Shown: positions 9,306-17,840, numbered from the stretch's first letter. The stretch: 64,000 nucleotides of DNA from Alphaproteobacteria bacterium (GCA_030432025.1 JAUIIA010000003.1:62001-126000), one strand, 5' to 3'. Notes: generated by a model from the sequence alone, not told the origin. Numbers and translations are program-made.

Positions 9306-9435
9306 CTTTTAGGGCTTAATACGGAAGATACAGCGCATCGAAAACAACAACAAAACGCGCAAAACACTATGGAAACTGAGGCTTTTACGTAAATAAGCCA
9401 CATACAAAAAGAAAGACATATAGAAGGTGAAAACA

Positions 9436-10023
9436 ATGTTGAGTGATAGAGACCTAGCCCTGCTGACAAACAGATTACAGATTCCCCTGATTGTACAAGA
9501 TATTCAAAGCGGCCGCGGTATGCTGAGCCCTGATGTTGAATATGGCCTGCATGAAGTGCTGAGCGATTACCAGCCTGATGCCGCGCTACTCTGTATTGCG
9601 TTGAGCGCACGTAAAGTTGCCGCCGCCAATATGCATGTAGCCCCGACAATGGCAATTATGAAGATGGAAGCCGACCGCATTCTGGCTGATTATGCCGAGC
9701 TCTGGATGAGCCATGCGGCCCGCCGTCCGATCCATAACGATGATATTTTTGAAACACTGGAAAACATTCCCGAAGACCTCGAAGCGATGGGCGAACTGCT
9801 GGAAGTCAATACAGCGGCCTTGCGTGAAATCGATGAAGACGTCGCGGGTCTGTGTGAAATTCTGGCCGTACAAGCCAAAGCCCACGTGATTGTTGCGGAA
9901 ACATTCATCGAGGTTCTGGATCAGGCTACAGGCGCGGACGATGCCCTGCCCTATGCGGATGCATTGCCTGTCGGTTCAAACGATAACGTAATTATTTTCC
10001 CGGGTTCTTACGCCGGACAATAG
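9436..10023 (+). CDS. Orphan protein with upstream CtrA-type box
   Basis: 195 residues, unrecognised. It is acidic, largely helical, and has no signal peptide or transmembrane segment. I chose ATG 9436 because AGAAGG lies 8 bases before it; a GTG three codons earlier is also open. The body is rich in hydrophobic heptads (e.g. LYEL-like runs at 90-150), and it ends in a Gly/Asn-rich tail. It is monocistronic: a CtrA-type box lies upstream and a strong hairpin terminator follows the stop. CtrA control would suggest a cell-cycle or motility-linked role, but that is inference. Confidence 0.75.
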   Translation: MLSDRDLALLTNRLQIPLIVQDIQSGRGMLSPDVEYGLHEVLSDYQPDAALLCIALSARKVAAANMHVAPTMAIMKMEADRILADYAELWMSHAARRPIHNDDIFETLENIPEDLEAMGELLEVNTAALREIDEDVAGLCEILAVQAKAHVIVAETFIEVLDQATGADDALPYADALPVGSNDNVIIFPGSYAGQ

Positions 10024-10048
10024 AAATATTTAAAGCTTCCTCCTAGCG

Positions 10049-10078
10049 AAAACGGACTTTCTATGAAGGTCCGTTTTT
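10049..10078 (+). terminator. Bidirectional intrinsic terminator
   Basis: AAAACGGACTTT-CTATG-AAGGTCCGTTTT forms a 12-bp stem with one G-U pair and a 5-base loop, followed by T. It lies between the convergent orphan gene (stop 10023) and the HIT gene (stop 10096). The A-rich left arm gives a U-run on the other strand, so it can serve both genes. Confidence 0.85.
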
Positions 10079-10095
10079 CACATCCCAGAAATAGT

Positions 10096-10473
10096 TCAGG
10101 CCGCTTTCATCACCATCGGCCCGACTTTCGCACCACCCAGCAAATGCACATGGTAATGCGGCACTTCCTGTCCGCCATGATCACCCGTGTTGGCAATGGT
10201 ACGAAAACCGTTTTCTGTCAGGCCCTCTTGCTCCGCCACCTTGGCCACAGCCTTATAAAACCCCGTAACCTCCTCGGCTGAGGCGTTGGTACCGAAATCG
10301 TCAATCGACACATACTTGCCGGTCGGAATTACGAGAATATGGGTCGGGGCCTGCGGGGCGATATCATGGAACGCTAGCGCATATTCATCGCGGTAAACTT
10401 CGTTACACGGGATCTCGCCTTTGAGGATTTTGGCGAAAATATTCTCATCATCATACGTATACGTAACGGCCAT
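10096..10473 (-). CDS. HIT-family (HinT-like) nucleotide hydrolase
   Basis: 125 residues. The histidine triad HYHVHLLGG lies at 106-114, with the upstream FAKILKGEIPCNEVY and HILVIPTGKYV segments of HinT/protein kinase C inhibitor-like proteins. The family hydrolyses purine nucleoside phosphoramidates such as AMP-lysine. The ATG start is clear. The gene is divergent from panD and converges on the terminator at 10049-10078. Confidence 0.93.
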   Translation of the reverse strand: MAVTYTYDDENIFAKILKGEIPCNEVYRDEYALAFHDIAPQAPTHILVIPTGKYVSIDDFGTNASAEEVTGFYKAVAKVAEQEGLTENGFRTIANTGDHGGQEVPHYHVHLLGGAKVGPMVMKAA

Positions 10474-10534
10474 AGGTCAAAAAGTCCTTTTCTTCGGTGT
10501 TCGATGACCCTATATAAAACACATGTTTTTAACC

Positions 10535-10876
10535 ATGCTCAAATCAAAATTGCACCGCGCAACGGTGACGCAAAGCGACCTCCATTACGAAGGATCGATC
10601 ACAATCGACCGCGACCTGATGGATGTCGGCGAAATTTTGCCTTTCGAGCAAGTGGATGTTCTCAACATCAATAACGGTGAACGCTTTACCACCTACGCCA
10701 TCGAAGGCGAGCGCGGCAGCGGCGTCATCGGTATAAACGGCGCGGCGGCCCGTCTCGTTCAAGAAGGCGATCTGGTGATCATCTGTTCCTATACACAAAT
10801 CGAGAAAGAAAAAGCACGCAACTATAACCCCACCGTCATCTTGATGGATGAAAACAACAAGCCTAAAGCAGCTTAA
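10535..10876 (+). CDS. panD: Aspartate 1-decarboxylase
   Basis: Makes beta-alanine for pantothenate and CoA from L-aspartate. The pro-enzyme has 113 residues from ATG 10535 ([11 protein letters not shown]...), a usual length; an in-frame ATG 4 codons earlier is less likely. The self-cleavage site YEGSITID is present, with Gly20-Ser21 as the scissile pair that yields the pyruvoyl group. The [10 protein letters not shown] and GINGAAARL segments are typical. A TATAAA-like -10 (about 10513-10518) lies just upstream, so the leader would be very short. No other pantothenate gene is nearby. Confidence 0.95.
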   Translation: MLKSKLHRATVTQSDLHYEGSITIDRDLMDVGEILPFEQVDVLNINNGERFTTYAIEGERGSGVIGINGAAARLVQEGDLVIICSYTQIEKEKARNYNPTVILMDENNKPKAA

Positions 10877-10885
10877 ACCTATTTA

Positions 10886-11944
10886 TCATGGAAATTGGCA
10901 GCGAAAGTCGTGCGGATTAAAATCGTGCGGCGGGCAATGCATATCACTCGTACGATAGGGATGGAATGGATCCGTCCCGTCAATTGGCGGCGGGTATGTC
11001 GGCAAAATCAGCTGTTCTTCCGGTTCAATTTCAATAGGCGGCTCAAGCCCCGGCCATTCAACCGAATGCCGCTCGGCAACCAAACCGGCCAGTTGCCTGT
11101 TCGCCATGGCGGCCTGCGATGAATTCGGCGCCCCCATAACCAGAGAAATCACACGTTTGCCATCAATCACGGCAGAACCAAGATTATGCGCACCCGATGA
11201 ACGTAACCGCCCTGTCTTGATCCCGTCTGCTTCATCCATATTCAGAAAACGGTTAAAGCTGCGCAACTCACGTCCACGCATTTCGGTTTCCGTCATGCCG
11301 TAACGGTCATACTGCTCGGTATATTCCTTGATCAAATGTTGGGCCATCAAACACATATCCATCGGCGTGGTGCGCTGATGTGCATGGTAATAACCTGTCG
11401 GATTTTTCAAAACCGTACCTGTACATCCAATCTCGTCTGCCTTTGCCTGCATTGCCTCGACAAAGCTTTTGCCTGTACGTTCTTCATATAACGCAGCCAG
11501 CATCAATGCAGGCTCGTTCATGGATTGCATGATTTTCAATGTCAGCAGCTCATCAACTGTCAAAGTATTAAAGCCATGATGGCGCAGGAATCTGTGGCTG
11601 CCGTTTTCCTGCCTGTCCACGATACGCGTAATCGACCGCGTGACAGTCGTCTCATCTTCCAGACTGAGTGTGCCGTCGCGCAAGGCATCATATATCACCA
11701 TGTCTCCAAACGGCTTCACGAGAGACGCGGGAATACGGGATGCGTCGGAATCACGGGCGCGCAACACACGACCCGTCTCTGCTTCAATTGCCAATGTCGA
11801 TGAAATACGGCCACGCTCCACTGCATTCAGTGTACGTGTACTTGGGGCCGCTTGTGCACTCTTCGCAAACAATACAGGTGCAACGCCAGCAGCGATAACC
11901 CCGGCACCTAATTGGCGCAGAAAATCTCGACGTGTTTCTCCCAT
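10886..11944 (-). CDS. Tat-exported D-alanyl-D-alanine carboxypeptidase (S11/PBP5-like)
   Basis: 352 residues from ATG 11944. It has the full penicillin-binding triad: SLVK at 74-77 (nucleophile Ser74), SMN at 141-143 and KTG at 243-245. It should trim the terminal D-Ala from peptidoglycan stem peptides in the periplasm. The N-terminus is a textbook twin-arginine signal (TRRDFLR at 4-10, a hydrophobic core, cleavage after SAQA), whereas PBP5 homologues usually use Sec. The tail after about 300 is Pro/His-rich and lacks the usual amphipathic membrane anchor helix. An upstream frame extension of 12 codons is probably untranslated. Confidence 0.88.
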   Translation of the reverse strand: MGETRRDFLRQLGAGVIAAGVAPVLFAKSAQAAPSTRTLNAVERGRISSTLAIEAETGRVLRARDSDASRIPASLVKPFGDMVIYDALRDGTLSLEDETTVTRSITRIVDRQENGSHRFLRHHGFNTLTVDELLTLKIMQSMNEPALMLAALYEERTGKSFVEAMQAKADEIGCTGTVLKNPTGYYHAHQRTTPMDMCLMAQHLIKEYTEQYDRYGMTETEMRGRELRSFNRFLNMDEADGIKTGRLRSSGAHNLGSAVIDGKRVISLVMGAPNSSQAAMANRQLAGLVAERHSVEWPGLEPPIEIEPEEQLILPTYPPPIDGTDPFHPYRTSDMHCPPHDFNPHDFRCQFP

Positions 11945-12053
11945 AGGCGGGAGTATAGAAATATGACAAGTCAAAATCAAGAATTGCTTTTATAAGCCTT
12001 TTCGAATATGTTTTTTGCACAACAACAAAAATAAAAAACGAACAACAGGGACT

Positions 12054-13019
12054 ATGAAGCCACTGCGTATACTTGTTTCATCCCCACTGTGCTTTGAGCC
12101 GCCACCACCTGAACTCGCGGCCAATGCCTTCGAAATTCTGGGCCGCGAACTTTACGAGGCTGATCCCGTACGCTTTCGTGAAACCTGCGTAGAGGAACAC
12201 AGCGCCGAAATCTCCGCGCTCACAAACGGTAATCTCGCCAGCACAATCCAGATACCGCATGCGGCGAACATGCCGGACTCGGTCTTTACACGTGATGGAT
12301 CAATTAACGTCATCGTGAAAAGTGGAGGCGTACGCACCCCGATGTCAATCATCGGTAATTTTACCAACCGGTCGCGTTTCGAGGAGGCGGAAATGCATCG
12401 CCGTGTTTTGGAAACGCTCGATACGGGCAGCCGCATGATTTACCAAAGCCCGTACCCGCTTGAGGGCGGCGACATACAGCTGGACCCCACGCGAAAGATT
12501 TTCTGGGGCGGTTATCACCCCGACCCCCGCCCCGAAAACGCGCAAGAAGGGCGTACGTCTCTGAACGCGCATGCGTTTATCAGCGAAAAGACAGGCATTC
12601 CCGTTGCATCCTTGCGGACATGGAACCCGCGCTATCATATCGATACATTTTTAGGGGTAGCACCAAAAGGTGAGCTGGTCGTCTGCTTCGACGGTATGGC
12701 TAAAGGTGACAGAGACCGTCTGATGGATATCGGCTTCCACATGCCCAATCTTGACCCGAAAGACTATCTAATCGAAGTCAGTGCGGAAGAAGCCGATAAA
12801 TTCGCCACCAACTTCCTCGGTTTGCGTAAAGATCACATTATGATGCCGATGGGTAATGACCGTCTGGCCAGTATTTTCACAGAACGCGGCTATAATGTAC
12901 GCCAGCTCAGCATGCGCTATATCGGCGCGGGCGGCGGCTCCAGCCATTGTTCAACCAATGAAATTGATACCGAAATCGATCTGGATGAAATTGCCGATTA
13001 CTATCTGGCGATGCGCTAA
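12054..13019 (+). CDS. Amidinotransferase/dimethylargininase-like hydrolase
   Basis: 321 residues of the guanidine-modifying superfamily (DDAH, arginine deiminase, amidinotransferase). Family landmarks: PDSVFTRDG at about 74-82 (substrate Asp), LEGGD at 136-140, the catalytic His-Asp in RYHIDTFLG (His195, Asp197) and the nucleophile Cys299 in GGGSSHCSTNEI. The full set of catalytic residues suggests hydrolysis or transfer of a guanidino group from arginine or methylarginine. Which reaction cannot be read from the sequence. I chose ATG 12054 (MKPLRI...). It stands alone, divergent from the carboxypeptidase and convergent with hisE. Confidence 0.85.
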   Translation: MKPLRILVSSPLCFEPPPPELAANAFEILGRELYEADPVRFRETCVEEHSAEISALTNGNLASTIQIPHAANMPDSVFTRDGSINVIVKSGGVRTPMSIIGNFTNRSRFEEAEMHRRVLETLDTGSRMIYQSPYPLEGGDIQLDPTRKIFWGGYHPDPRPENAQEGRTSLNAHAFISEKTGIPVASLRTWNPRYHIDTFLGVAPKGELVVCFDGMAKGDRDRLMDIGFHMPNLDPKDYLIEVSAEEADKFATNFLGLRKDHIMMPMGNDRLASIFTERGYNVRQLSMRYIGAGGGSSHCSTNEIDTEIDLDEIADYYLAMR

Positions 13020-13022
13020 TTT

Positions 13023-13364
13023 CTAAGACTGCGTCCGCGATGCTTTCTCGTCATGGCCGCTAATTCCGAAACGATCCTCAAGCACCCCGAAAACCTCATT
13101 TGGCTCGATATCGTGATGCGCGAGCAATACCATCAAATGAAACAGCAAATCGGCACTTTCATGCACCAAAGCCTTGCGAATTTCAGGGTCTTCTGCTGAT
13201 TTTTCTAACCGCAAGCCTTCAACGATTGTTTCCTCGGCTTCCTCACGGATTTTCTCGGAAATCTTCGCAGACCCCTTGGAATACAAGCTGGCGACATAGG
13301 ATTTATCCGCATCTTGCCCCTTGCGTGACAATAAAACACCGTAAAGCTTATCCAGAATATGCAT
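13023..13364 (-). CDS. hisE: Phosphoribosyl-ATP pyrophosphatase
   Basis: Second step of histidine synthesis, PR-ATP to PR-AMP. 113 residues with the MazG-like all-alpha signature KISEKIREEAEETIVE and ESADLLFHLMVLLAH, which carry the Mg-binding Glu and Asp residues. It lies 2 bases downstream of hisF, so it is co-transcribed. HisE is separate here, not fused to HisI; no hisI is in the window. Confidence 0.95.
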   Translation of the reverse strand: MHILDKLYGVLLSRKGQDADKSYVASLYSKGSAKISEKIREEAEETIVEGLRLEKSAEDPEIRKALVHESADLLFHLMVLLAHHDIEPNEVFGVLEDRFGISGHDEKASRTQS

Positions 13365-13366
13365 GA

Positions 13367-14131
13367 TTAAATCCTCACCTCGATGCCTGCATCGGCCATC
13401 GCCTGTTTGGCTTCCGCAATCGTATATTCGCCGAAGTGGAAAATTGATGCCGCCAGAACGGCACTGGCATGGCCTTCCTTTACACCGTCAACAAGGTGAT
13501 CAAGAGTACCGACACCGCCCGACGCAATCACGGGAATGGAAACTGCATCGCTAACCGCACGGGTCAGCGGCAAGTTAAAGCCCTGCTTCGTCCCGTCACG
13601 ATCCATAGATGTCAGCAAAATCTCGCCTGCGCCGTATTCGGCCATGCGAACGGCCCATTCGACCGCATCAATGCCTGTACCTTTACGCCCGCCATGAGTG
13701 AAAATCTCCCACCCTTCGGAGCCGTCTTCTTTGGCTTTGGCATCAATCGCAACAACAATGCACTGGTTACCGCATTTGTCAGCCGCTTCTTTGACAAAGT
13801 CAGGGTTTTTCACAGCTGCCGAATTGATGGAGACCTTGTCCGCGCCTGCATTCAACAAATTACGAATGTGCGAAATCTCTGAAATACCGCCGCCGACCGT
13901 CATCGGCATAAACACCTCGTCCGCGACTTCCTCGACCATATGGATGATCGTGTCACGGCCTTCATGTGTCGCGGTAATGTCCAGAAAGCAGAGCTCATCC
14001 GCACCTTGGTCATTATAGACCTTGGCTTGTTCGACCGGATCACCGGCATCGACGATATCAACGAAATTCACGCCCTTCACGACGCGACCTTTATCAATAT
14101 CCAGACAGGGAATTATTCGGGTTTTCAGCAT
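13367..14131 (-). CDS. hisF: Imidazole glycerol phosphate synthase, cyclase subunit
   Basis: 254-residue (beta/alpha)8 barrel. It uses ammonia from HisH to turn PRFAR into imidazole glycerol phosphate and AICAR. The [12 protein letters not shown] start carries Asp11, and VVAIDAKA carries the second catalytic Asp near 130. Phosphate-binding loops ([14 protein letters not shown]) are present. It is followed by hisE (2-base gap). Upstream lies a 115-residue orphan gene inserted between hisF and hisA. Confidence 0.97.
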   Translation of the reverse strand: MLKTRIIPCLDIDKGRVVKGVNFVDIVDAGDPVEQAKVYNDQGADELCFLDITATHEGRDTIIHMVEEVADEVFMPMTVGGGISEISHIRNLLNAGADKVSINSAAVKNPDFVKEAADKCGNQCIVVAIDAKAKEDGSEGWEIFTHGGRKGTGIDAVEWAVRMAEYGAGEILLTSMDRDGTKQGFNLPLTRAVSDAVSIPVIASGGVGTLDHLVDGVKEGHASAVLAASIFHFGEYTIAEAKQAMADAGIEVRI

Positions 14132-14171
14132 AGGGAATATGTATAGGAAGCAAGCCGCAGTGACAACCGCT

Positions 14172-14519
14172 TTAACTCTGGCCGTTCGCCTCTGGCATCG
14201 TGATCATATTCGCGCGTCGGCCATCATCATATTTTACACGCGCACCCTGCAACCTCAGCAGTCCTTTTTCAATATGTCCACGAACGCGATAATGTATCAG
14301 AGCCAAAAGCTGCTTTTGATTATCCGCATTTTGCAACCATTCAACCGATAATGTCGTATTACCAATCGATTTACCGCCCACTTTGACGCCATTCCTATCC
14401 ATTGTCGTAAAAGCACGCGAAAGCTCGGTCATAACCTCGGTTTGATCTTTGAGGTTCAACCCTTTGGCACTCTCGGAAAACAAGGCACCCGTTGCACTGT
14501 CATATCGGACTTTTTTCAT
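14172..14519 (-). CDS. Small orphan protein between hisA and hisF
   Basis: 115 residues, unrecognised and basic. It starts [20 protein letters not shown] and has a helical middle ([24 protein letters not shown]). It has no signal peptide or Cys. It lies 40 bases upstream of hisF and about 70 downstream of hisA on the same strand, so it is probably in the his transcript. A link to histidine synthesis is not supported by anything in the protein. Confidence 0.65.
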   Translation of the reverse strand: MKKVRYDSATGALFSESAKGLNLKDQTEVMTELSRAFTTMDRNGVKVGGKSIGNTTLSVEWLQNADNQKQLLALIHYRVRGHIEKGLLRLQGARVKYDDGRRANMITMPEANGQS

Positions 14520-14591
14520 AGCTCTTCACCAGTTGTTTGGCTGCCTTTTAACGGGCAGAAACAAAAACCGCAAGAAAAATATGGAAAAGAT

Positions 14592-15317
14592 TTAGGCAGC
14601 GATTGCCAGAGCGTCTTTCGGGTCGATACGCTTGTCGTAAAAGGCCTTACCGACAATCACACCATTCAAGCCATGACTGATGCTCGCGGCCTTAACAGCT
14701 TCGATATCGGCAATCGAACCCGCACCACCCGAAGCAATAACGGGAATAGCGGTCGCTTCGGCTAACGCTTTTGTCGATTCAATATTCACACCTTTACCTG
14801 TGCCGTCACGGTCGATATCGGTGTAAATAATCGCAGCCACGCCCGCATCTTCGAACAATTTGGCCAGTTCGACCGCCTGAATGTTTGACCCGTCGACCCA
14901 ACCGTCAACCATCACTTCACCATTCAAGGCATCAATACCGACCGCAATCTGATCGGGGAATTGCTGACATGCCCACTTCACCAGCTCGGGATTTTTCACG
15001 GCTGCCGTACCCAGGATTACGCGGCTTACGCCTGCTTCGATCCAGTGTTCGATCTGGCTTTCATCGCGGATACCGCCACCAAGCTGCACCGGAATATCAA
15101 TCGTTTTCAGGATAGAGCGCACAGCCGTGTGGTTTTTCGGCGTGCCTTCAACCGCACCGTCCAGATCGACGATATGCAGCCAGTTAAAGCCCGCCTGCAC
15201 CCATTCCAGCGCCTGCGCAGCCGGATCGTCATTGTAAACCGTATCGCGATTCATATCGCCCTGAACAAGGCGCACACACTTGCCGCCCTTCAAATCTATA
15301 GCCGGATAAATAATCAT
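14592..15317 (-). CDS. hisA: ProFAR isomerase
   Basis: 241-residue barrel that carries out the Amadori rearrangement of ProFAR to PRFAR in histidine synthesis. The start MIIYPAIDLKGGKCVRL (ATG 15317) matches the family; the frame is open for 20 more codons, which I leave out. Asp8 and the second catalytic Asp (IIYTDIDRDGT) are present, with phosphate loops LGGGIRDE and IASGGAG. A TATAGT hexamer lies 9 bases before the ATG, so the leader may be nearly absent. Divergent from the ChaC-like gene. Confidence 0.97.
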   Translation of the reverse strand: MIIYPAIDLKGGKCVRLVQGDMNRDTVYNDDPAAQALEWVQAGFNWLHIVDLDGAVEGTPKNHTAVRSILKTIDIPVQLGGGIRDESQIEHWIEAGVSRVILGTAAVKNPELVKWACQQFPDQIAVGIDALNGEVMVDGWVDGSNIQAVELAKLFEDAGVAAIIYTDIDRDGTGKGVNIESTKALAEATAIPVIASGGAGSIADIEAVKAASISHGLNGVIVGKAFYDKRIDPKDALAIAA

Positions 15318-15390
15318 GGCGGCGACACTATAAGCATATGGAAACACTTGCAAGTACAAACCAGCGCAGTGCAGCAAGCAAGGTCTTTAT

Positions 15391-15419
15391 TTGACATAAT
15401 TTTAACGCTTTGTTAATAT
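15391..15419 (+). promoter_or_regulatory. Strong promoter with embedded CtrA-type box
   Basis: TTGACA (15391-15396), a 17-base spacer, then TAATAT (15414-15419). A perfect CtrA box (TTAA CGCTTTG TTAA, 15402-15416) covers the spacer and part of the -10. It drives the ChaC-like gene at 15451. The overlap with the -10 suggests repression by CtrA. The same register occurs at 26909-26937. Confidence 0.7.
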
Positions 15420-15450
15420 CTTAAAACTTTTTAAAACGGAGACAGGAACC

Positions 15451-16461
15451 ATGAGCCAACCAGCCAAGCTGATTGAGTTTAACGAAGGCCAACGCACACA
15501 GATTATCGAGGCCGCACGTGAATATTTGATGATCACGGATGACACGCAACTCGAGGCCTTTGTCGACCATATCGAACAAAGCGGCCAGATCAGTGCTTTC
15601 GGAGTTGGTTCCTTGCTTGATTATTCCCACCTGCAACACCCGAACGGCGCGTTTAAGGATAATCTGGAAGAAGAATTCCCGGGCTTGAATGAAAATAACG
15701 TGTTCTCAACCCATGCCGGCGCGGCACAGGGCATCGAGGCGACATTTTGCTGTTTTGATATTTTCTACCGCGGAACCGAAGAAGACCCCGGCGTAACAAT
15801 CGGTAACGAGAAGATCGATGGCGCGCAGACTGAAGGCGGCCTTTTGATTACACAACTGGACGATATGGACCCTAACGTAGCGGCGAACTTTGTCGAACGT
15901 TACCTGCAGCGTTTTAACGAGCGCGAATGCCCGCCGAACATGCCGATTTATAAATTCGAGCTTATGGATATCGAACTGCGTGACGGTACCTCGACAAAAG
16001 GTCTGGTCTGTGTGGCTGATGACGAAGGGCCGCTTTACACCCGCAACGTCAATAACCGCTATGCCCAGGGTAATGAAAACTCAATCTATTACATGCCCGC
16101 CAATGCAGAAGGACACGACCGCGCCTCCGCAGTGATCGCAGTCGCAGCAGGATCACCGACAAACCCGAGCACGGGTGAACTTAAACCCCGCGGCAAAATC
16201 ACCGATATGGATTACTTGCGCAACACGATCAAAGGCTACGAAGAACGCCAGATCCATGTTCCGCCCGCCATGATCGCCCTGTATGAGCAAGCCGGTGAAT
16301 ACCGCAACTTGCTCGAGCCTGATCAATTGGCACGCCTCGAAACTTACGAGCCTAAAGGCGCGCTTTCAAACACAGCTACATTCAGAAGAAGTTTTGTTGA
16401 AGTCGCACGCGCACACAACGACGCTCTGGATTGCCTGGAGCCGGACGTGCACGTCGCTTAA
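15451..16461 (+). CDS. ChaC-like gamma-glutamylcyclotransferase family protein
   Basis: 336 residues. The middle resembles ChaC/GGCT-fold enzymes: ISAFGVGSLLDY at about 47-58 (P-loop-like YGSL substrate loop), CCFDIFYRGTEEDPG at 100-114 (compare ChaC C...S...RGT.E.PG), YLQRFNERE at 151-159 and GLVCVADD near 190. ChaC enzymes cleave glutathione to 5-oxoproline and Cys-Gly. The extra N- and C-terminal parts have no match I recognise, and the catalytic Glu cannot be fixed by eye. It has a good Shine-Dalgarno (CGGAGACAGGA) and a CtrA-overlapped promoter. It sits between hisA and the GNAT gene, on the opposite strand to the his genes. Confidence 0.6.
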   Translation: MSQPAKLIEFNEGQRTQIIEAAREYLMITDDTQLEAFVDHIEQSGQISAFGVGSLLDYSHLQHPNGAFKDNLEEEFPGLNENNVFSTHAGAAQGIEATFCCFDIFYRGTEEDPGVTIGNEKIDGAQTEGGLLITQLDDMDPNVAANFVERYLQRFNERECPPNMPIYKFELMDIELRDGTSTKGLVCVADDEGPLYTRNVNNRYAQGNENSIYYMPANAEGHDRASAVIAVAAGSPTNPSTGELKPRGKITDMDYLRNTIKGYEERQIHVPPAMIALYEQAGEYRNLLEPDQLARLETYEPKGALSNTATFRRSFVEVARAHNDALDCLEPDVHVA

Positions 16462-16462
16462 T

Positions 16463-17026
16463 TTACTTGAATGAATCGGGGTCGATGACCTTGTAGTAGA
16501 AATACCCTTTCAAGGTCTCGTCTTTGACACGAACAGAATATGGGTGCATGCCGAAACGCACATAACCCAAACCTTCATAAATCTCGATCGCACGTGTGAG
16601 GGTCTCACGCACCTCAAGATTGATAACGGCAAAGCCTTCTTTGCGTGCAATATCTTCAGCCTTCGTCACCAGCATTTTGGCCAGACCGTAATTACGCGCC
16701 CACGGCGCAACAAAATTCGTTGTCAGGGTCACGACATGCGCCTGCGCTTCGTTATTCAACGGCGGCTTCCAAAGCTGGCATGTACCGCAGATCACACCAT
16801 CAAGACGCGCAACAAGAAGTATACGCGCGGGCATGGCGATCACACCTTGCCAGTAACGTTCCAGCACCTGACGTGAGGGTTCTTCGACCCAACCGAAACC
16901 ACCACCGCCCTCGATCGCAGCATCCGTCGCATCGCACAAATCGTTCAAATCGCCCGGATTTAACTGTTCCAGAACCTCGACAGTAGGTTCGGGTGGTAAT
17001 GGCTGTAATCTGGTTTGATCGCTCAT
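16463..17026 (-). CDS. GNAT-family N-acetyltransferase
   Basis: 187 residues with the GNAT core: motif A at about 105-130 (TNFVAPWARNYGLAKMLVTKAEDIA, a variant of the acetyl-CoA Q/R-x-x-G-x-G/A loop) followed by GFAVINLEVRETLTRAIEIYEGLGYVRFG, a typical C-terminal GNAT strand-helix. The substrate is unknown. It lies between hisH (36 bases upstream) and the convergent ChaC-like gene and may be in the his transcript. Confidence 0.85.
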   Translation of the reverse strand: MSDQTRLQPLPPEPTVEVLEQLNPGDLNDLCDATDAAIEGGGGFGWVEEPSRQVLERYWQGVIAMPARILLVARLDGVICGTCQLWKPPLNNEAQAHVVTLTTNFVAPWARNYGLAKMLVTKAEDIARKEGFAVINLEVRETLTRAIEIYEGLGYVRFGMHPYSVRVKDETLKGYFYYKVIDPDSFK

Positions 17027-17062
17027 AATTTTGGTCCCAAGACTCTATTCGCAGCTAACTGC

Positions 17063-17749
17063 TTATGGTTTCCAGTGCATAAAATCACTGACTAAACGCA
17101 GACCCGCAGCTTGGCTTTTTTCAGGGTGAAACTGCACACCCACGATATTATCCCGCCCCACAGCTGCGGCAAATTCTACGCCGTAATCGGCTGTGGCTAA
17201 AATGTGATGGTTATACTCACATTCAAACATATAAGAGTGAACAAAGTAATAATGATGCCGTCCTACATCCGAACTTTCTGTGCTGCGCAGCACAAAGTGA
17301 CGATTGTCCTGAGCGCCTGCATTCGGCGTGCTCAAAACGTTCCATCCCATATGCGGTATCTTAAGGGTATCATCCTTGATGCGTGACTTCAAAGGGATCA
17401 CCTGACCCGGTACCCAATTAAGCCCCTCATGCGTTCCGTTTTCCAACCCCGTAGTCGCCAGCAACTGCATCCCGACACAGATCCCTAGAAACGGCGTACC
17501 TTTATCCAGCACCGCCTCGCTCAGCGCCTCGATCATGCCTTCGGTCTCTTTCAGATTCTGCAGACAATCGCCGAATGCGCCCTGACCGGGCAGCACCAGT
17601 TTATCCGCCTGCAAAACATCTTCGGCTTTACCCGAAATATGTACCTCGGCATCCATCGCTTCATTGGCGATAACATGCTCGAACGCCTTGGCGGCGGAGC
17701 GGATATTACCTGATCCGTAATCAATAATGACGATGCGTTCTTTGCTCAT
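17063..17749 (-). CDS. hisH: Imidazole glycerol phosphate synthase, glutaminase subunit
   Basis: 228-residue class I glutamine amidotransferase that feeds ammonia to HisF. The oxyanion strand IIDYGSGNIRS and the nucleophile Cys91 in GICVGMQ are present. His and Glu of the triad lie in GVQFHPEKS near residue 208. It is slightly longer than usual because of an insert around 150-165. It is separated from hisA by the GNAT and ChaC-like genes. Confidence 0.96.
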   Translation of the reverse strand: MSKERIVIIDYGSGNIRSAAKAFEHVIANEAMDAEVHISGKAEDVLQADKLVLPGQGAFGDCLQNLKETEGMIEALSEAVLDKGTPFLGICVGMQLLATTGLENGTHEGLNWVPGQVIPLKSRIKDDTLKIPHMGWNVLSTPNAGAQDNRHFVLRSTESSDVGRHHYYFVHSYMFECEYNHHILATADYGVEFAAAVGRDNIVGVQFHPEKSQAAGLRLVSDFMHWKP

Positions 17750-17804
17750 AGCGCTCCTTTATACGGATCATGTATCAAATGTCGAGGGAAACAGGCGCAA
17801 ATGT

Positions 17805-17834
17805 TTGACATAATTTTCATAAATCGTCTATAAA
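17805..17834 (+). promoter_or_regulatory. Sigma-70 promoter giving a leaderless transcript
   Basis: TTGACA (17805-17810), an 18-base spacer and TATAAA (17829-17834). The ATG of the next gene is at 17841, 6 bases after the -10, about where transcription should start. No Shine-Dalgarno can fit. Confidence 0.65.
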
Positions 17835-17840
17835 CCTGCC

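Noticed and set aside
13100-14351. Plus-strand frames over hisE and hisF as possible hidden genes
   Set aside because: They overlap enzymes with intact catalytic motifs and have no independent start signals.
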